Below the pieces are notes generated by a model, which saw only the letters and a program-made list of their open reading frames with translations, had not been told where the DNA came from and ran no database searches. This document shows positions 8,440 through 18,271 of a stretch of DNA of 64,000 bases, one piece after another (the first letter of the stretch is position 1; each line of letters begins with the position of its first letter). Source of the stretch: Candidatus Saccharibacteria bacterium UBA2952 (GTDB lineage: Bacteria; Patescibacteriota; Saccharimonadia; Saccharimonadales; Saccharimonadaceae). Location: assembly GCA_002348605.1 (NCBI GenBank), contig DEBQ01000002.1:118550-182549 (forward strand), read 5' to 3'. Position numbers and translations under genes: made by a program.

Positions 8440-9786
8440 ATGGCAAAAGCGAAAACACGGTTTGTATGCGGCAACTGCGGTGCTAGCTACACTAAATGGA
8501 AAGGTCGCTGCGAGAATTGCGGCGCATGGAATAGTTTGGTTGAAGAGGTAGTTGATACTGGCTCATCAGTTGTGGCAAAGGGCGCGGTATCAGGCACCGT
8601 TTTGAAACCTCAATCTATCGGATCAATCGAAGTATCGGAGCTTGAAGCGCGACTTGATACTGGGTTCAAAGAGCTGAACGAAGTACTTGGGGGTGGGATT
8701 CTGCCGGGCGGTGTCATGCTGGTGGCTGGCCAGCCAGGAATCGGAAAAAGTACGCTTCTGTTACAGGTTGCGGCCAGTGTCGCAACCGGTAGGCCAGTAC
8801 TGTACGTCAGCGGCGAAGAGAGCGCACACCAAGTGCGGCTGCGTGCCGAACGGCTGGGCGCTACGGCGAACGAACAGTTGGACTTCGTTGCCAGCACCAG
8901 CGCGGATGATATAGGTGCGACGATCCGTGCAGGTAGTCATAAACTTATCATCATAGACTCAATTCAAACACTAAGCCTTGGCGACATTACCAGCGCTCCG
9001 GGAACGGTTAGTCAGATTACAAACTCATCGAACGTCATCATCCGCGCCGCCAAGGCGTCGGGCGCCGCCGTTATACTGGTCGGTCATGTTACGAAAGAAG
9101 GCAGTATTGCGGGCCCCAAGGTGCTCGAACACTTAGTAGACGTAGTACTGCAATTCGAAGGCGATAGGTATGGTGGATTCAAAATTGTCCGAGCGGTGAA
9201 GAACCGTTATGGATCGACAGCCGAAACGGCGCTGTTCGAAATGGGTGAAGAGGGCTTGAAGGTTGTGACAAATCCGTCCGCCGCACTCCTGGCCGAGCGA
9301 CAAAATGCCGATGGTTCAGTTGTTCTTGCGACCATGGAGGGTACACGGCCGCTGCTCGTAGAAATACAGGCGCTTGTGAATCCGACCAGTTTCGGGTATC
9401 CTAAACGGACTGCCAGCGGCTTTGACCTGAACAGGCTCAACCTCTTGATTGCGGTTCTTGAACGACGTACGAAATTGAACTTATCAGACAAAGATATCTA
9501 CATAAACGTCGTTGGGGGATTGAAAATTGTCGATCCGGCCGCTGATTTGGCAGTATGCATGGCGATTGCCAGCGCGGCAGCAGAACGCCGACTCGACGAT
9601 TCGGTGGTCGTGTTCGGCGAAGTCGGCCTTGGGGGTGAAATCCGTTCCGCACGCCAACCCGAACGAAGGGTAGCCGAGGCGAAGAAACTGGGTTTCACAC
9701 ATTCAATCGGTCCAAAGAGCACTAAAAAGACAGTGACGACACCTGTCACGACGCTTCGCCAGGCACTTATAGATTACCTAAAATAA
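8440..9786 (+). CDS. radA: DNA repair protein RadA (Sms)
   Basis: 448 residues, normal length. RadA is a RecA-like hexameric helicase acting in branch migration and recombinational repair; in competent bacteria it also helps integrate taken-up DNA. Visible: a four-Cys zinc finger C10-x2-C13...C24-x2-C27, Walker A GQPGIGKST at 97-105, the RadA-specific KNRYG at 254-258, and a C-terminal Lon-like domain (DLNRLNLLIAVLERR to VFGEVGLGGEIR). The frame extends upstream of 8440 but the conserved start is MAKAKTRFVCGNCG. The next gene is the PIN-TRAM protein, the same order as radA-yacL in Firmicutes (without disA). Confidence 0.96.
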   Translation: MAKAKTRFVCGNCGASYTKWKGRCENCGAWNSLVEEVVDTGSSVVAKGAVSGTVLKPQSIGSIEVSELEARLDTGFKELNEVLGGGILPGGVMLVAGQPGIGKSTLLLQVAASVATGRPVLYVSGEESAHQVRLRAERLGATANEQLDFVASTSADDIGATIRAGSHKLIIIDSIQTLSLGDITSAPGTVSQITNSSNVIIRAAKASGAAVILVGHVTKEGSIAGPKVLEHLVDVVLQFEGDRYGGFKIVRAVKNRYGSTAETALFEMGEEGLKVVTNPSAALLAERQNADGSVVLATMEGTRPLLVEIQALVNPTSFGYPKRTASGFDLNRLNLLIAVLERRTKLNLSDKDIYINVVGGLKIVDPAADLAVCMAIASAAAERRLDDSVVVFGEVGLGGEIRSARQPERRVAEAKKLGFTHSIGPKSTKKTVTTPVTTLRQALIDYLK

Positions 9787-9797
9787 AGGAACCATAC

Positions 9798-10637
9798 ATG
9801 GTACTACTAACAATCATCATTCTTATTTTGCTTGTCGAAACAAGCTACCTTACGTATCGTACATTTAAAGTGTCGGAGTCCCGCACGTCCGGTCGTGCCC
9901 CGTTATTTATCGATACATCAGCACTTATGGACGGTCGTATTGTAACGGCAGCGCAAACAGGATTCCTGCCATCGCCGATTGCCATTCCGAATAGCGTTAT
10001 CAATGAGTTGCAGTTACTTGCCGATCAGGCAGACGCAGAAAAGCGTTCGCGTGCCCGACGTGGTCTGGACGCAATCAAAGAATTGCAGGAAATTAACTGG
10101 CTTGATGTCAAGGTAGTCAAAGACGGTCCGACTGGAAGTGGCGGCGTCGACACGCGGCTTATTGAACTTGCCAAGAAGCACCATGGAACGATTTGCACGA
10201 TCGACTTTAACCTGAATAAAGTCGCTTCCGTCCAGGGTGTAAGAGTTCTGAATATTAATGAGCTTGCTGGCAGCATCCGTATGGCATTCCTACCAGGCGA
10301 AACGATCAGCCTGCCACTTACACAGAAAGGTCAGAACTCGACCCAGGCAGTGGGGTATCTTGCAGACGGAACTATGGTTGTTGTTGAAAAAGCAGCTGGC
10401 CAGATAGGCAAGACTGTTGAGATCGAATTTATCCGTAGCCTTCAGACTGCTGCTGGAAGAATGATGTTTGCTCGCCTGAAGGCGCTGTCTAAGGACGAGC
10501 AAAATAAGTCGAAGCGCAAAGCGGAAACGAAAGCTGAACCTCAGCCAGTAAAGGCAACAAAACCTAAGGCGAACCGCAGCTCTTCACGCCGAACTAAAGA
10601 GGATAGTCTGATCGAGCTTGTTAATAGTCAGGATTAA
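9798..10637 (+). CDS. PIN and TRAM domain membrane protein (YacL-like)
   Basis: 279 residues. One N-terminal transmembrane segment (LLTIIILILLVETSYLTY, residues 3-20), then a PIN-type nuclease fold with the acidic residues expected (FIDTSALMDGRI, NELQ, GVDTRL, CTIDFNLNKVA), a TRAM RNA-binding domain (about 170-225), and a Lys-rich disordered tail. Likely a membrane-tethered ribonuclease of the YacL family. AGGA stands 7 nt before the ATG. It follows radA by 11 nt and is probably co-transcribed. Its end overlaps the convergent PBP gene by 4 nt. Confidence 0.85.
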   Translation: MVLLTIIILILLVETSYLTYRTFKVSESRTSGRAPLFIDTSALMDGRIVTAAQTGFLPSPIAIPNSVINELQLLADQADAEKRSRARRGLDAIKELQEINWLDVKVVKDGPTGSGGVDTRLIELAKKHHGTICTIDFNLNKVASVQGVRVLNINELAGSIRMAFLPGETISLPLTQKGQNSTQAVGYLADGTMVVVEKAAGQIGKTVEIEFIRSLQTAAGRMMFARLKALSKDEQNKSKRKAETKAEPQPVKATKPKANRSSSRRTKEDSLIELVNSQD

Positions 10638-13327
10638 TTCGCGTATCTAAACGACCGCCAAATACGACGTTGTTCGGCAGGAGGACTGCTGTTCGCGCGA
10701 GCGCTCGTACCCGTAGCACAGTTACCTGAGCCAGAATATGCCTGTGTGGCCGAATCTGTATAATAGCCGGCGTCGGTCAGTGTAGCGACGACGGTCGCGG
10801 AGCCTGCAAAATTGTAGTTTGTCGTGTAGGTGCCACTATCGGTGACGTTAATTGACGCGACGTTGGCTCCGTTCACGCTGACATCAAGTGTTTGTAGCGG
10901 ATTCGTGCCTTTGGTTACCATGATTGAAATATCATTGCCATTAATACAAATACCGCTGATATCGGGGGCAACATCGCCGCATTTATGGAAGTCATCAGTC
11001 TTAGAGGCATCGTATCCATCAGGTGCTAGGTAGATCGTATTCTTCGTCGTCGGGTCAATCGACTTCGTTACGACAAGCTCAATCTTAGCGGCATCAGGTG
11101 TACAATCGGAAGCTTTCTTTTTCGAGATTTTATCGAAGACGAGCTTCACGCCTGCTTGAGACTTCTTGTTGTACCAAGATGGATATACTTCTTTGCCAAT
11201 AGTCTGAATGCCTTTTGGTGCTGTAAACCAATCACCAGGTTTAGCCTTACCTTCCTTTTCATAAAGCTGCGTAGCAAAGGCCATTACTGGGTCGAGGACC
11301 CGAGCAGGAATCGATGAGTTACCATTTACCAGTGGCGTAGTGTCAGGGTTGCCAAGCCAGACAGAACCGGACAGTGATGGGGTATATCCGACGGTCCAGA
11401 TATCTTTCGGTTGTCGATTTTTGTCACTCGTTCCCGTCTTCAGAGCGAATTTTATCTTCGCGGCATCGAGTGTCGGAGTAATTGTACGCCCGAACAAGCC
11501 TCGGCGTGCGTTCGAATCACCTAAGATATCCGTCACTACGTAAGCCGACTGCGGGTCAATAATCTTTTTCGATTCGGACTTGTATTCTTCAAGTACTTCG
11601 CCGCTGCTGTTGGAAACTTTTAGGACGGTACTGGTTGGCATATATACGCCGCCCCGTGCCAAACTCGCTATTGCATTAGTGTGGTCGATCATGCGCGTAC
11701 CACAGCCACCGATAGCCGATGAAAGACCGGCCTCTTTTTCGGCGCCCTGGGTGCAGTAGTATTTGTTGCCCATGGCACGGATGATCTTAAGTGTAGGATC
11801 GACACCAGACACCTGCATGGCTTTAATGGCAGGGATATTACGAGAAAGGGCGAGTGCACTTCTAAGGGTAATGTTTCCTTTGTACTTTCCGTCGGCGTTC
11901 TGCGGCTTGTAGCCGGCAATATTGATAGGACTGTCTGACAGTACCGATCCACTACCAAAGTTCTGCGCGGTTGCACCCTTGTTTTCAAACAGTTGGGCGT
12001 ACACGAGCGGCTTAACCGACGACCCTGGTTGAATAAATGCCGCAGCGGCGTTGTCTTGACCAAAGCCCGGATAATTGAAGTCACGACTACCGATCATGGC
12101 AACGATCTGACCCGTCTTTACGTCTTCAACCGTGCCGGCACCGTTCGAGAAACCTGCGTATTTAGGGAAATATGAGCTGAACATATCGTCCATCTCGGCC
12201 TGCAGCTTGTCTTGAATCCGCACGTCTAGCGTCGTCTTAACTATGAGACCGCCCCGGCCGACCGTTGCCTTGCCAAGTTTCTGTTCAAGTTCGCTGCGTA
12301 CCATCTGGACAAAGTGCGGTGCTTTGATGTTTTTGTATTGGTCTGATTCTGGCTTTATGGTATCGAGAATCGCAACCTTCTTGGCTTCATCAGCCTGGGC
12401 TTTCGTAATGTAGCGCTGATCAACCATGTTATCGAGTACTCGGTGCTGCCGATTGATGAGCGCTTCATGACCATCCGAATTGTATGGGTCAAGCAGTCCT
12501 GGTTGGTTCGGAATAGCAGCTAAAAGTGCAGATTGAGCGAGCGTCAGTTCTTTGGCTGTCGTGCCGAAGTATGTCTGGGCGGCCGACTCAACACCGTTAC
12601 GGCGTCCGCCATACGGGGATTCATTGAGGTACAAATCAAGAATCTGCTCCTTGTTATACATACGCTCTACTTCAATAGCTAAAATGACTTCCTTGATCTT
12701 ACGAGGAATCCCGCTCAAGCCGCGATTACTTGCCTCGTCGGCGAAGAACACCTGCTTTACTAACTGCTGGGTCAGTGTAGAGCCACCCTGCGTGCCACTG
12801 TCCCCCTGGGTGTTATTGATTGCTGCACGGATAAGCCCAGTCGGACTGATGCCTTTATGGCTATAAAATTCCTTGTCTTCAATGGCGATAGTCGCCTGCT
12901 TCATCGTTTTGGAGATTTCGCTGCCTTTAACAACTAACTTATAGTTGCCGTCGCCCTTGTCTTCCCATAGAAGATTATCGTTTCGATCATAGTACCTGGT
13001 AACGGTAGTTTGCACACGCTTGGCAAGTTCCGACGGACGGATCTGGTCAATGTCCTTACGGAAGTAGGCGAACAAACCACCCGCTAATATGACGACAAGA
13101 AGTGCGCTCACGCCAGCGATCTTGAGTGCCATGAACGCACCTTGGCGGCTAAACCAGTATTTGGCGACACGCTTAGGGTGCAACCGGTATAAGGTGCGCT
13201 TTATGGGATGCTTCGGCAGCGTAGCTAAATACTCAGCCTTACGACGGGCTAACCGATCCTTTTTGGTACGGCGGGCATGCGAAAGATTGGCATACACGTT
13301 TAGCCTACGGTTTGATTTTTTTACCAT
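10634..13327 (-). CDS. Class A penicillin-binding protein, glycosyltransferase plus transpeptidase
   Basis: 897 residues. It polymerises and cross-links peptidoglycan outside the membrane. A basic cytoplasmic tail of about 65 residues precedes a transmembrane helix at 67-88. The GT51 domain has the catalytic IEDKEF (Glu150) and GGSTLTQQLVKQ. The transpeptidase domain has SSVK (catalytic Ser436), SRN (495-497) and KTG (630-632). Beyond about 750 is an Ig-like or carbohydrate-binding-like region rich in Thr, Ser and Gly with cysteines. Its convergent neighbour is yacL-like. It resembles PBP1a; no gene symbol is assigned because the ponA/mrcA names are not separable from sequence alone. Confidence 0.94.
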   Translation of the reverse strand: MVKKSNRRLNVYANLSHARRTKKDRLARRKAEYLATLPKHPIKRTLYRLHPKRVAKYWFSRQGAFMALKIAGVSALLVVILAGGLFAYFRKDIDQIRPSELAKRVQTTVTRYYDRNDNLLWEDKGDGNYKLVVKGSEISKTMKQATIAIEDKEFYSHKGISPTGLIRAAINNTQGDSGTQGGSTLTQQLVKQVFFADEASNRGLSGIPRKIKEVILAIEVERMYNKEQILDLYLNESPYGGRRNGVESAAQTYFGTTAKELTLAQSALLAAIPNQPGLLDPYNSDGHEALINRQHRVLDNMVDQRYITKAQADEAKKVAILDTIKPESDQYKNIKAPHFVQMVRSELEQKLGKATVGRGGLIVKTTLDVRIQDKLQAEMDDMFSSYFPKYAGFSNGAGTVEDVKTGQIVAMIGSRDFNYPGFGQDNAAAAFIQPGSSVKPLVYAQLFENKGATAQNFGSGSVLSDSPINIAGYKPQNADGKYKGNITLRSALALSRNIPAIKAMQVSGVDPTLKIIRAMGNKYYCTQGAEKEAGLSSAIGGCGTRMIDHTNAIASLARGGVYMPTSTVLKVSNSSGEVLEEYKSESKKIIDPQSAYVVTDILGDSNARRGLFGRTITPTLDAAKIKFALKTGTSDKNRQPKDIWTVGYTPSLSGSVWLGNPDTTPLVNGNSSIPARVLDPVMAFATQLYEKEGKAKPGDWFTAPKGIQTIGKEVYPSWYNKKSQAGVKLVFDKISKKKASDCTPDAAKIELVVTKSIDPTTKNTIYLAPDGYDASKTDDFHKCGDVAPDISGICINGNDISIMVTKGTNPLQTLDVSVNGANVASINVTDSGTYTTNYNFAGSATVVATLTDAGYYTDSATQAYSGSGNCATGTSARANSSPPAEQRRIWRSFRYAN

Positions 13328-13415
13328 TATGTCAGTATTCCCTCACACACGTTATGCGCCCATTATAGCACTAATGTTTGTCGCTAAAACCGTATTTTAG
13401 GTATACTTAACCCAT

Positions 13416-14624
13416 ATGAACTTATCTGATGAACTGACCTGGCGTGGATTCGTCAACCAAACGACATTCGCCAACCTGACCGACATTAACGAACCGCGTA
13501 CCTTCTATTGGGGCGTCGACCCATCGGCCGATAGTATGACGGTTGGTAACCTGGCGGCGGCTATGCTGGTCCGTCATTTTATTGACCATGGGCACAAGGC
13601 CGTACTCCTAGTTGGCGGTGCGACAGGTATGATTGGAGACCCGGACGGAAAGAAGCAGGAGCGTGAACTACAGTCGGTAGAAACTATCGCGGCCAACAAA
13701 GCGGCGCTCGCTAAGCAGTACGAAACCATCTTTGTTGGCAAGCCGTTTGAAATCGTCGACAACTACGATTGGTTCAAGGGCATTAACTATCTCGACTTTT
13801 TACGTGACATCGGCAAGCATGCCTCCATGACCCAGATGCTTGATCGCGACTTTATCAAAAGCCGTATTGGCGAAGGTGGCGAAGGGATTAGCTACGCCGA
13901 GTTTAGCTATTCACTCATCCAAGGCTATGACTTTTTGCATTTGTTCCGCGAAAAGGGCGTCACACTTCAATTGGCTGGTGCCGACCAATGGGGAAATTCA
14001 GTCACGGGAGTGCAGCTAATACGTCGGCTTGAATCAAAAGAATCGCACGTATTTACGACCCCGTTGGTGGTCAATAAGACGACAGGTGTCAAATTTGGCA
14101 AATCCGAAGCCGGTGCGGTCTGGCTTGACCCTAATAAAACAAGTCCGTATAAGTTCTATCAATTCTGGCTAAACACCGACGATGAAACGGCTGAAGACCT
14201 GATTAAAATATACACGCTGCTTGGACGCGAAGAAGTCGAGGGTATTATTGCAGCGCATCGTGAAAACCCTGGTTCACGCCAGTTGCAGTCAAGGCTAGCG
14301 CATGAAGTTACTTCGCTTGTACATGGTGTCGATCGCGCGGCCTCAGTCGAAAAAGTCACCAGCGTGCTGTTTGGAAATGCTACTGTTCAAGAGCTAAATG
14401 ATACAGAGCTCGATGAGCTCGCTTCTGAAATTCCAACTACAAATACAGGTAATCTCATCGATATTCTCGTCCAAGGCGGACAAGCTGCCAGCAACGGCGA
14501 CGCACGACGGCTCATTGAAGGTGGTGCGGTCAGTGTGAACGGTGATAAGGTATCGGAATCGATCGATGTTCAGGCTCCGACTCTTATCAAGAAGGGCAAG
14601 AACGGTTTCGTCTTAGTTAGGTAG
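13416..14624 (+). CDS. tyrS: Tyrosyl-tRNA synthetase
   Basis: 402 residues. It charges tRNA-Tyr. Class I features: YWGVDPSADSMTVGNL (the HIGH region appears as TVGN), tyrosine-binding site with GADQWGN, and KFGKS in place of KMSKS. The C-terminus (LVQGGQAASNGDARRLIEGGAVSVNG) is an S4 RNA-binding domain. TATACT lies 8 nt before the ATG and no Shine-Dalgarno is visible, so the leader would be about 1-2 nt. Confidence 0.96.
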   Translation: MNLSDELTWRGFVNQTTFANLTDINEPRTFYWGVDPSADSMTVGNLAAAMLVRHFIDHGHKAVLLVGGATGMIGDPDGKKQERELQSVETIAANKAALAKQYETIFVGKPFEIVDNYDWFKGINYLDFLRDIGKHASMTQMLDRDFIKSRIGEGGEGISYAEFSYSLIQGYDFLHLFREKGVTLQLAGADQWGNSVTGVQLIRRLESKESHVFTTPLVVNKTTGVKFGKSEAGAVWLDPNKTSPYKFYQFWLNTDDETAEDLIKIYTLLGREEVEGIIAAHRENPGSRQLQSRLAHEVTSLVHGVDRAASVEKVTSVLFGNATVQELNDTELDELASEIPTTNTGNLIDILVQGGQAASNGDARRLIEGGAVSVNGDKVSESIDVQAPTLIKKGKNGFVLVR

Positions 14625-14629
14625 ATTGT

Positions 14630-14635
14630 TACAAT
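14630..14635 (+). promoter_or_regulatory. Extended -10 box 6 nt before the HAD gene start
   Basis: TGT followed by TACAAT (14630-14635), six bases (AAGAGC), then ATG at 14642. This is a leaderless-type arrangement with an extended -10. Confidence 0.5.
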
Positions 14636-14641
14636 AAGAGC

Positions 14642-15400
14642 ATGAAGAAACTTATTGCATTTGACCTGGACGACACTTTAGCTGTTACGAAATCACCAAT
14701 ATCTGACGAAATGGGAGATTTACTTGTCCGCTTACTTGAAAAATACGATATTTGTATAATTTCAGGCGGCAAGTTTGAGCAGTTTAGTCGGCAGGTAGTA
14801 GACAGATTAGAGGCTCCCGCACACTTACTGAACCGCTTACACCTTATGCCTACTTGTGGAACGCGTTATTACCGCTACGACGAATTAAAAAAAGAGTGGG
14901 CAAAGCAATACGCGGAAGATTTAACGGAAGAACAGAAAAAGCGGATTATCGAAGTGCTTGAATCCTCCGCTAAAGAGGTTGGTCTATGGGAGGAAAATCC
15001 GGACGGTGACATTATTGAAGATCGCGGTAGTCAGGTTACGTACTCTGCATTAGGTCAGCAAGCATCTCCTGAAAAAAAGTATGCATGGGCAGACAAAAAT
15101 CAGGTTGCAAAGCATGACTTAAGGGAGTTAGTAGCACAGCAACTTCCAGACCTCGAAGTCAGGCTTGGAGGTTCTACGAGTATTGATATTACGCGGATTG
15201 GGATTGATAAGGCTTACGGTATGCGGAAGCTAATCGAAGCGATTAATATTGACCAAAATGAAATCCTTTTCATTGGCGACAAGTTGCAAGAGGGTGGCAA
15301 TGACTACCCTGTAAAAGCGATGGGAATTGATACAATTGAAGTTGATCGTTGGGAAGATACGGCGTTTGTGCTCCGAGGAATTCTTGGCGTAAGCGCTTAG
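14642..15400 (+). CDS. HAD superfamily phosphatase, IIB-cap type
   Basis: 252 residues. Motif I is FDLDDTLAVT (Asp8, Asp10), motif II IISGG, and motif IV LFIGDKLQEGGNDYP. The cap segment (DRGSQVTYSALGQQASPEKK) resembles that of eukaryotic-type phosphomannomutases, so it is probably a sugar-phosphate phosphatase or mutase-like enzyme; the exact substrate cannot be told. Codon use (more A/T at third positions, e.g. gaa, tta, aaa) looks richer in A+T than the tyrS and recG neighbours, which may mean more recent acquisition. Confidence 0.8.
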   Translation: MKKLIAFDLDDTLAVTKSPISDEMGDLLVRLLEKYDICIISGGKFEQFSRQVVDRLEAPAHLLNRLHLMPTCGTRYYRYDELKKEWAKQYAEDLTEEQKKRIIEVLESSAKEVGLWEENPDGDIIEDRGSQVTYSALGQQASPEKKYAWADKNQVAKHDLRELVAQQLPDLEVRLGGSTSIDITRIGIDKAYGMRKLIEAINIDQNEILFIGDKLQEGGNDYPVKAMGIDTIEVDRWEDTAFVLRGILGVSA

Positions 15401-15411
15401 TGTAAATCACT

Positions 15412-17445
15412 ATGAATCTTACGACGTCGCTTAGCTCCATCAAAGGCGTCGGACCCAAAACGGCCGAGCAGTTGGAGTTAAGCGGGCTTCACACGGTCGA
15501 AGACTTGATTTATTTTTTGCCGCGTAAGCACGAAGATTTTTCCGAAGTTACCGCTATTGCCGATTTAAAACCAGGTAAGCGAACCATACGTGCTCGTTGC
15601 GAATCTATCTCCACGCGTAACGTTCGGCGAGGCATGCGGGTCACGACGGCTACGCTCGCCGATGACAGCGGCAAAGTTCAGGCAGTCTGGTTTAATCAAG
15701 CCTATCGGGCGACGCAACTTAAGGACTCGGCACAAGAATTCTTTTTTTCCGGTGAATTTGAGTTCAACTACAACAAATACCAACTCACCAATCCTAGTAG
15801 CGAAAAGGTAAGTGATTTACCGGTTCAGACCGACCGTCTGTTGCCGGTATACCGAGCGGTCAAAGGGCTGAAAAGTCAGGTGGTCAGGAAGATTCTGAAT
15901 GAGCTTCGCCCGCTTATGACTATGCTTCCTGAAACACTGCCAGAATCGGTGGTAAAACAGAATAAGCTGGTTTCGGTCTCGGATGCGCTACTTGGTATGC
16001 ATTTTCCTAAAGATCCGCAGGATGTCGAACAGGCTCGCGAACGTCTGGCATTCGAAGAACTGTTCGAACTTATGCTCGCATCGCAGCTAAACAAACAAGC
16101 GAACGCCAAGCTTGAAAGCTGGCCGATAGTGTTTGAGCAGCAGGTCGTTCAGCGGTATGTTGACTCGCTTCCGTTCATACTTACGCCGGCGCAAAAAAAA
16201 GCGGCGTGGGAAATTCTGCAAGACCTTGAACGTGAGCACCCGATGAACCGACTACTGCAAGGAGACGTTGGTGCGGGTAAGACTGTCGTAGCCTCAATCG
16301 CAGCCATGCAGGCCGTCAGCGCCGGGTATCAAGTCGCGCTCCTCGCGCCGACAGAAATTTTGGCATCGCAGCATGCCAGAACCATAGCTGAGCTCTTAAA
16401 AGATAATGAAGTCAATGTCGGGTTTTTAAGTGGTAGTGTGAATGCAAAGCAGCGTCAGCCACTGCTCGAAGGGCTAAAGAACGGACAGGTCGATGTTATC
16501 ATCGGAACGCATGCGCTGCTAGAACCAGTCGTACGGTTTAAACAGCTTGGCTTGGTAGTCATCGACGAACAACACCGCTTCGGTGTCAACCAACGCCAGA
16601 AATTGCTTGAAAAGTCAGGTCGCATGCCACACCTACTTTCCATGACTGCGACACCGATTCCCCGTAGCCTGGCGCTGACGGTTTACGGTGAACTCGACGT
16701 CTCCGTCATTAACCAAAAGCCGGCCGAGCGAAAACCAATCATTACAAAAATCATCTCACCGGTGAGTCGCAAAGAACTTTACACGGCGATAGATAGGGAA
16801 TTGAGCGACGGGCGGCAGGCCTATGTCGTGTGCCGGTTAATTGACGACAACCCAGTGAACGAAGCAAAAAGCGTCGAGATGGAATATAAGAAACTGCAAA
16901 ACTCCGTCTTCGGCCATAGACGGATTGGATTGCTTCATGGAAAGATGAAGCCGGCAGAAAAAGACGCCATTATGCGGCGATTCCTGGAGCGCGACATTGA
17001 TATTCTTGTCAGTACGACGGTCGTCGAAGTCGGTGTCGACGTGCCGAATGCGACGGTCATGCTAATCGAAGACGCAGAACAATACGGGTTAAGCCAGCTG
17101 CACCAGCTACGTGGTCGTGTCGGTCGATCGTCACACCAAAGCTACTGTTACCTCATGATGTCTGACACAAGTAAGCCGTCGCAGCGCCTCCGTGAAGTAG
17201 AACATTCGAATGACGGATTTTACCTCGCTGAGGTAGATTTAAAACTACGTGGACCGGGCGAGATATACGGCCGGGCACAGCATGGCGCGCTGAATTTGCA
17301 AATTGCGTCATTGGCCGACACGAAGCTAATCGCCAGAGTCCAAAAAGCCGCCAAAGACTTCGCCAGGACAGAGAATGACTTGCTACAATACAAGCAGTTA
17401 TCAGCGCACGTCGAAAAATATCAGCGCTTAACGACGTTAAATTAA
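15412..17445 (+). CDS. recG: ATP-dependent DNA helicase RecG
   Basis: 677 residues. RecG remodels stalled forks and Holliday junctions. Order: N-terminal helix-hairpin-helix and wedge OB fold (about 5-150; TATLADDSGKVQAVWFNQ), helicase domain with LQGDVGAGKT (Walker A), VVIDEQHRFG (DEQH box), SMTATPIPRSLALT (motif III), then the second RecA-like half with QLRGRVGRSSHQSYCYL (motif VI) and the C-terminal TRG-like region. Start ATG 15412 follows the HAD gene by 11 nt. Confidence 0.96.
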   Translation: MNLTTSLSSIKGVGPKTAEQLELSGLHTVEDLIYFLPRKHEDFSEVTAIADLKPGKRTIRARCESISTRNVRRGMRVTTATLADDSGKVQAVWFNQAYRATQLKDSAQEFFFSGEFEFNYNKYQLTNPSSEKVSDLPVQTDRLLPVYRAVKGLKSQVVRKILNELRPLMTMLPETLPESVVKQNKLVSVSDALLGMHFPKDPQDVEQARERLAFEELFELMLASQLNKQANAKLESWPIVFEQQVVQRYVDSLPFILTPAQKKAAWEILQDLEREHPMNRLLQGDVGAGKTVVASIAAMQAVSAGYQVALLAPTEILASQHARTIAELLKDNEVNVGFLSGSVNAKQRQPLLEGLKNGQVDVIIGTHALLEPVVRFKQLGLVVIDEQHRFGVNQRQKLLEKSGRMPHLLSMTATPIPRSLALTVYGELDVSVINQKPAERKPIITKIISPVSRKELYTAIDRELSDGRQAYVVCRLIDDNPVNEAKSVEMEYKKLQNSVFGHRRIGLLHGKMKPAEKDAIMRRFLERDIDILVSTTVVEVGVDVPNATVMLIEDAEQYGLSQLHQLRGRVGRSSHQSYCYLMMSDTSKPSQRLREVEHSNDGFYLAEVDLKLRGPGEIYGRAQHGALNLQIASLADTKLIARVQKAAKDFARTENDLLQYKQLSAHVEKYQRLTTLN

Positions 17446-17449
17446 GATT

Positions 17450-18271
17450 ATGTACGCATTCGGACCAATTCCGCGCCAAAAACGTACCGGTAGGATTATC
17501 GGGACGCATCAAAAGATCGATCGTGTCGCGCGTCGCCACTTGTCGCGCCATATTACGAGTCTTCCGTTTCCTACAATCACCGAAATATTACATTTCGAAG
17601 GGTCGCGTGGGCCGGATGGTGTTAAGCTTAAAAGCCCTGGGCGCGACGAACCACGTCATTTCATCGACCCGAAATCTATAACGCCAAATGACCAGCTGCT
17701 TCTGACAATCCGTAACCATAGCCATAATCTTACTTCCGCCCTCGTATCGTCCGACATGACCCATGCAGCGTTCGAAGCCGCATGGTTGGCGCATGCCGTC
17801 ACCGACGGCTTAACGCCCGCACACCACGACCCGTTCGATGAGCAGGTCAAACAACTGCGTAGAGACGACAACGAGCCAGCGAATGTCCGCAGTAAGGTCA
17901 TTATGGCGGGCAATGGGTCCGGCCGGCAGTTCATAAGAAATAACTGGCAATATTGGGGTGCGAAGGGAATTATGACCACCCACACATTGTTTGAAGCCGG
18001 CGTCGCAACGACGGCAAAACCATTGGCATTCAAAAGCGCCGCCGCCGATACTGAAGACTTAGTCGAACTTAAAGCCCGGGGGTTTCAGGCAATTTATATC
18101 GACATGATTAGTGCTATCGATTCACTTGGTATGTACGAAAGGTTCAAGCGTGACGGCTGGACTCGTACGCTAGCTCAGCAAACTACCCGTGAGCTAATCC
18201 CGACTATCATCCATGCTGTCGAGCTTGCCTGGATCGAAGCGTACGATCGGGCGATTCAGGAGGTAAAATGA
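17450..18271 (+). CDS. Conserved-looking unknown protein with His-rich phospholipase C/S1-P1-like motif
   Basis: 273 residues, no signal peptide or membrane helix. Its one telling stretch is WLAHAVTDGLTPAHHDP, preceded by SHNLTSALVSSDMTHAAF. Spaced His and Asp residues of this kind occur in zinc-dependent phospholipase C and S1/P1 nucleases, but the match is short and the protein seems cytoplasmic. It starts 4 nt after recG and overlaps rsmD by 4 nt (ATGA), so it belongs to a recG-rsmD transcription unit. Function unknown. Confidence 0.65.
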   Translation: MYAFGPIPRQKRTGRIIGTHQKIDRVARRHLSRHITSLPFPTITEILHFEGSRGPDGVKLKSPGRDEPRHFIDPKSITPNDQLLLTIRNHSHNLTSALVSSDMTHAAFEAAWLAHAVTDGLTPAHHDPFDEQVKQLRRDDNEPANVRSKVIMAGNGSGRQFIRNNWQYWGAKGIMTTHTLFEAGVATTAKPLAFKSAAADTEDLVELKARGFQAIYIDMISAIDSLGMYERFKRDGWTRTLAQQTTRELIPTIIHAVELAWIEAYDRAIQEVK

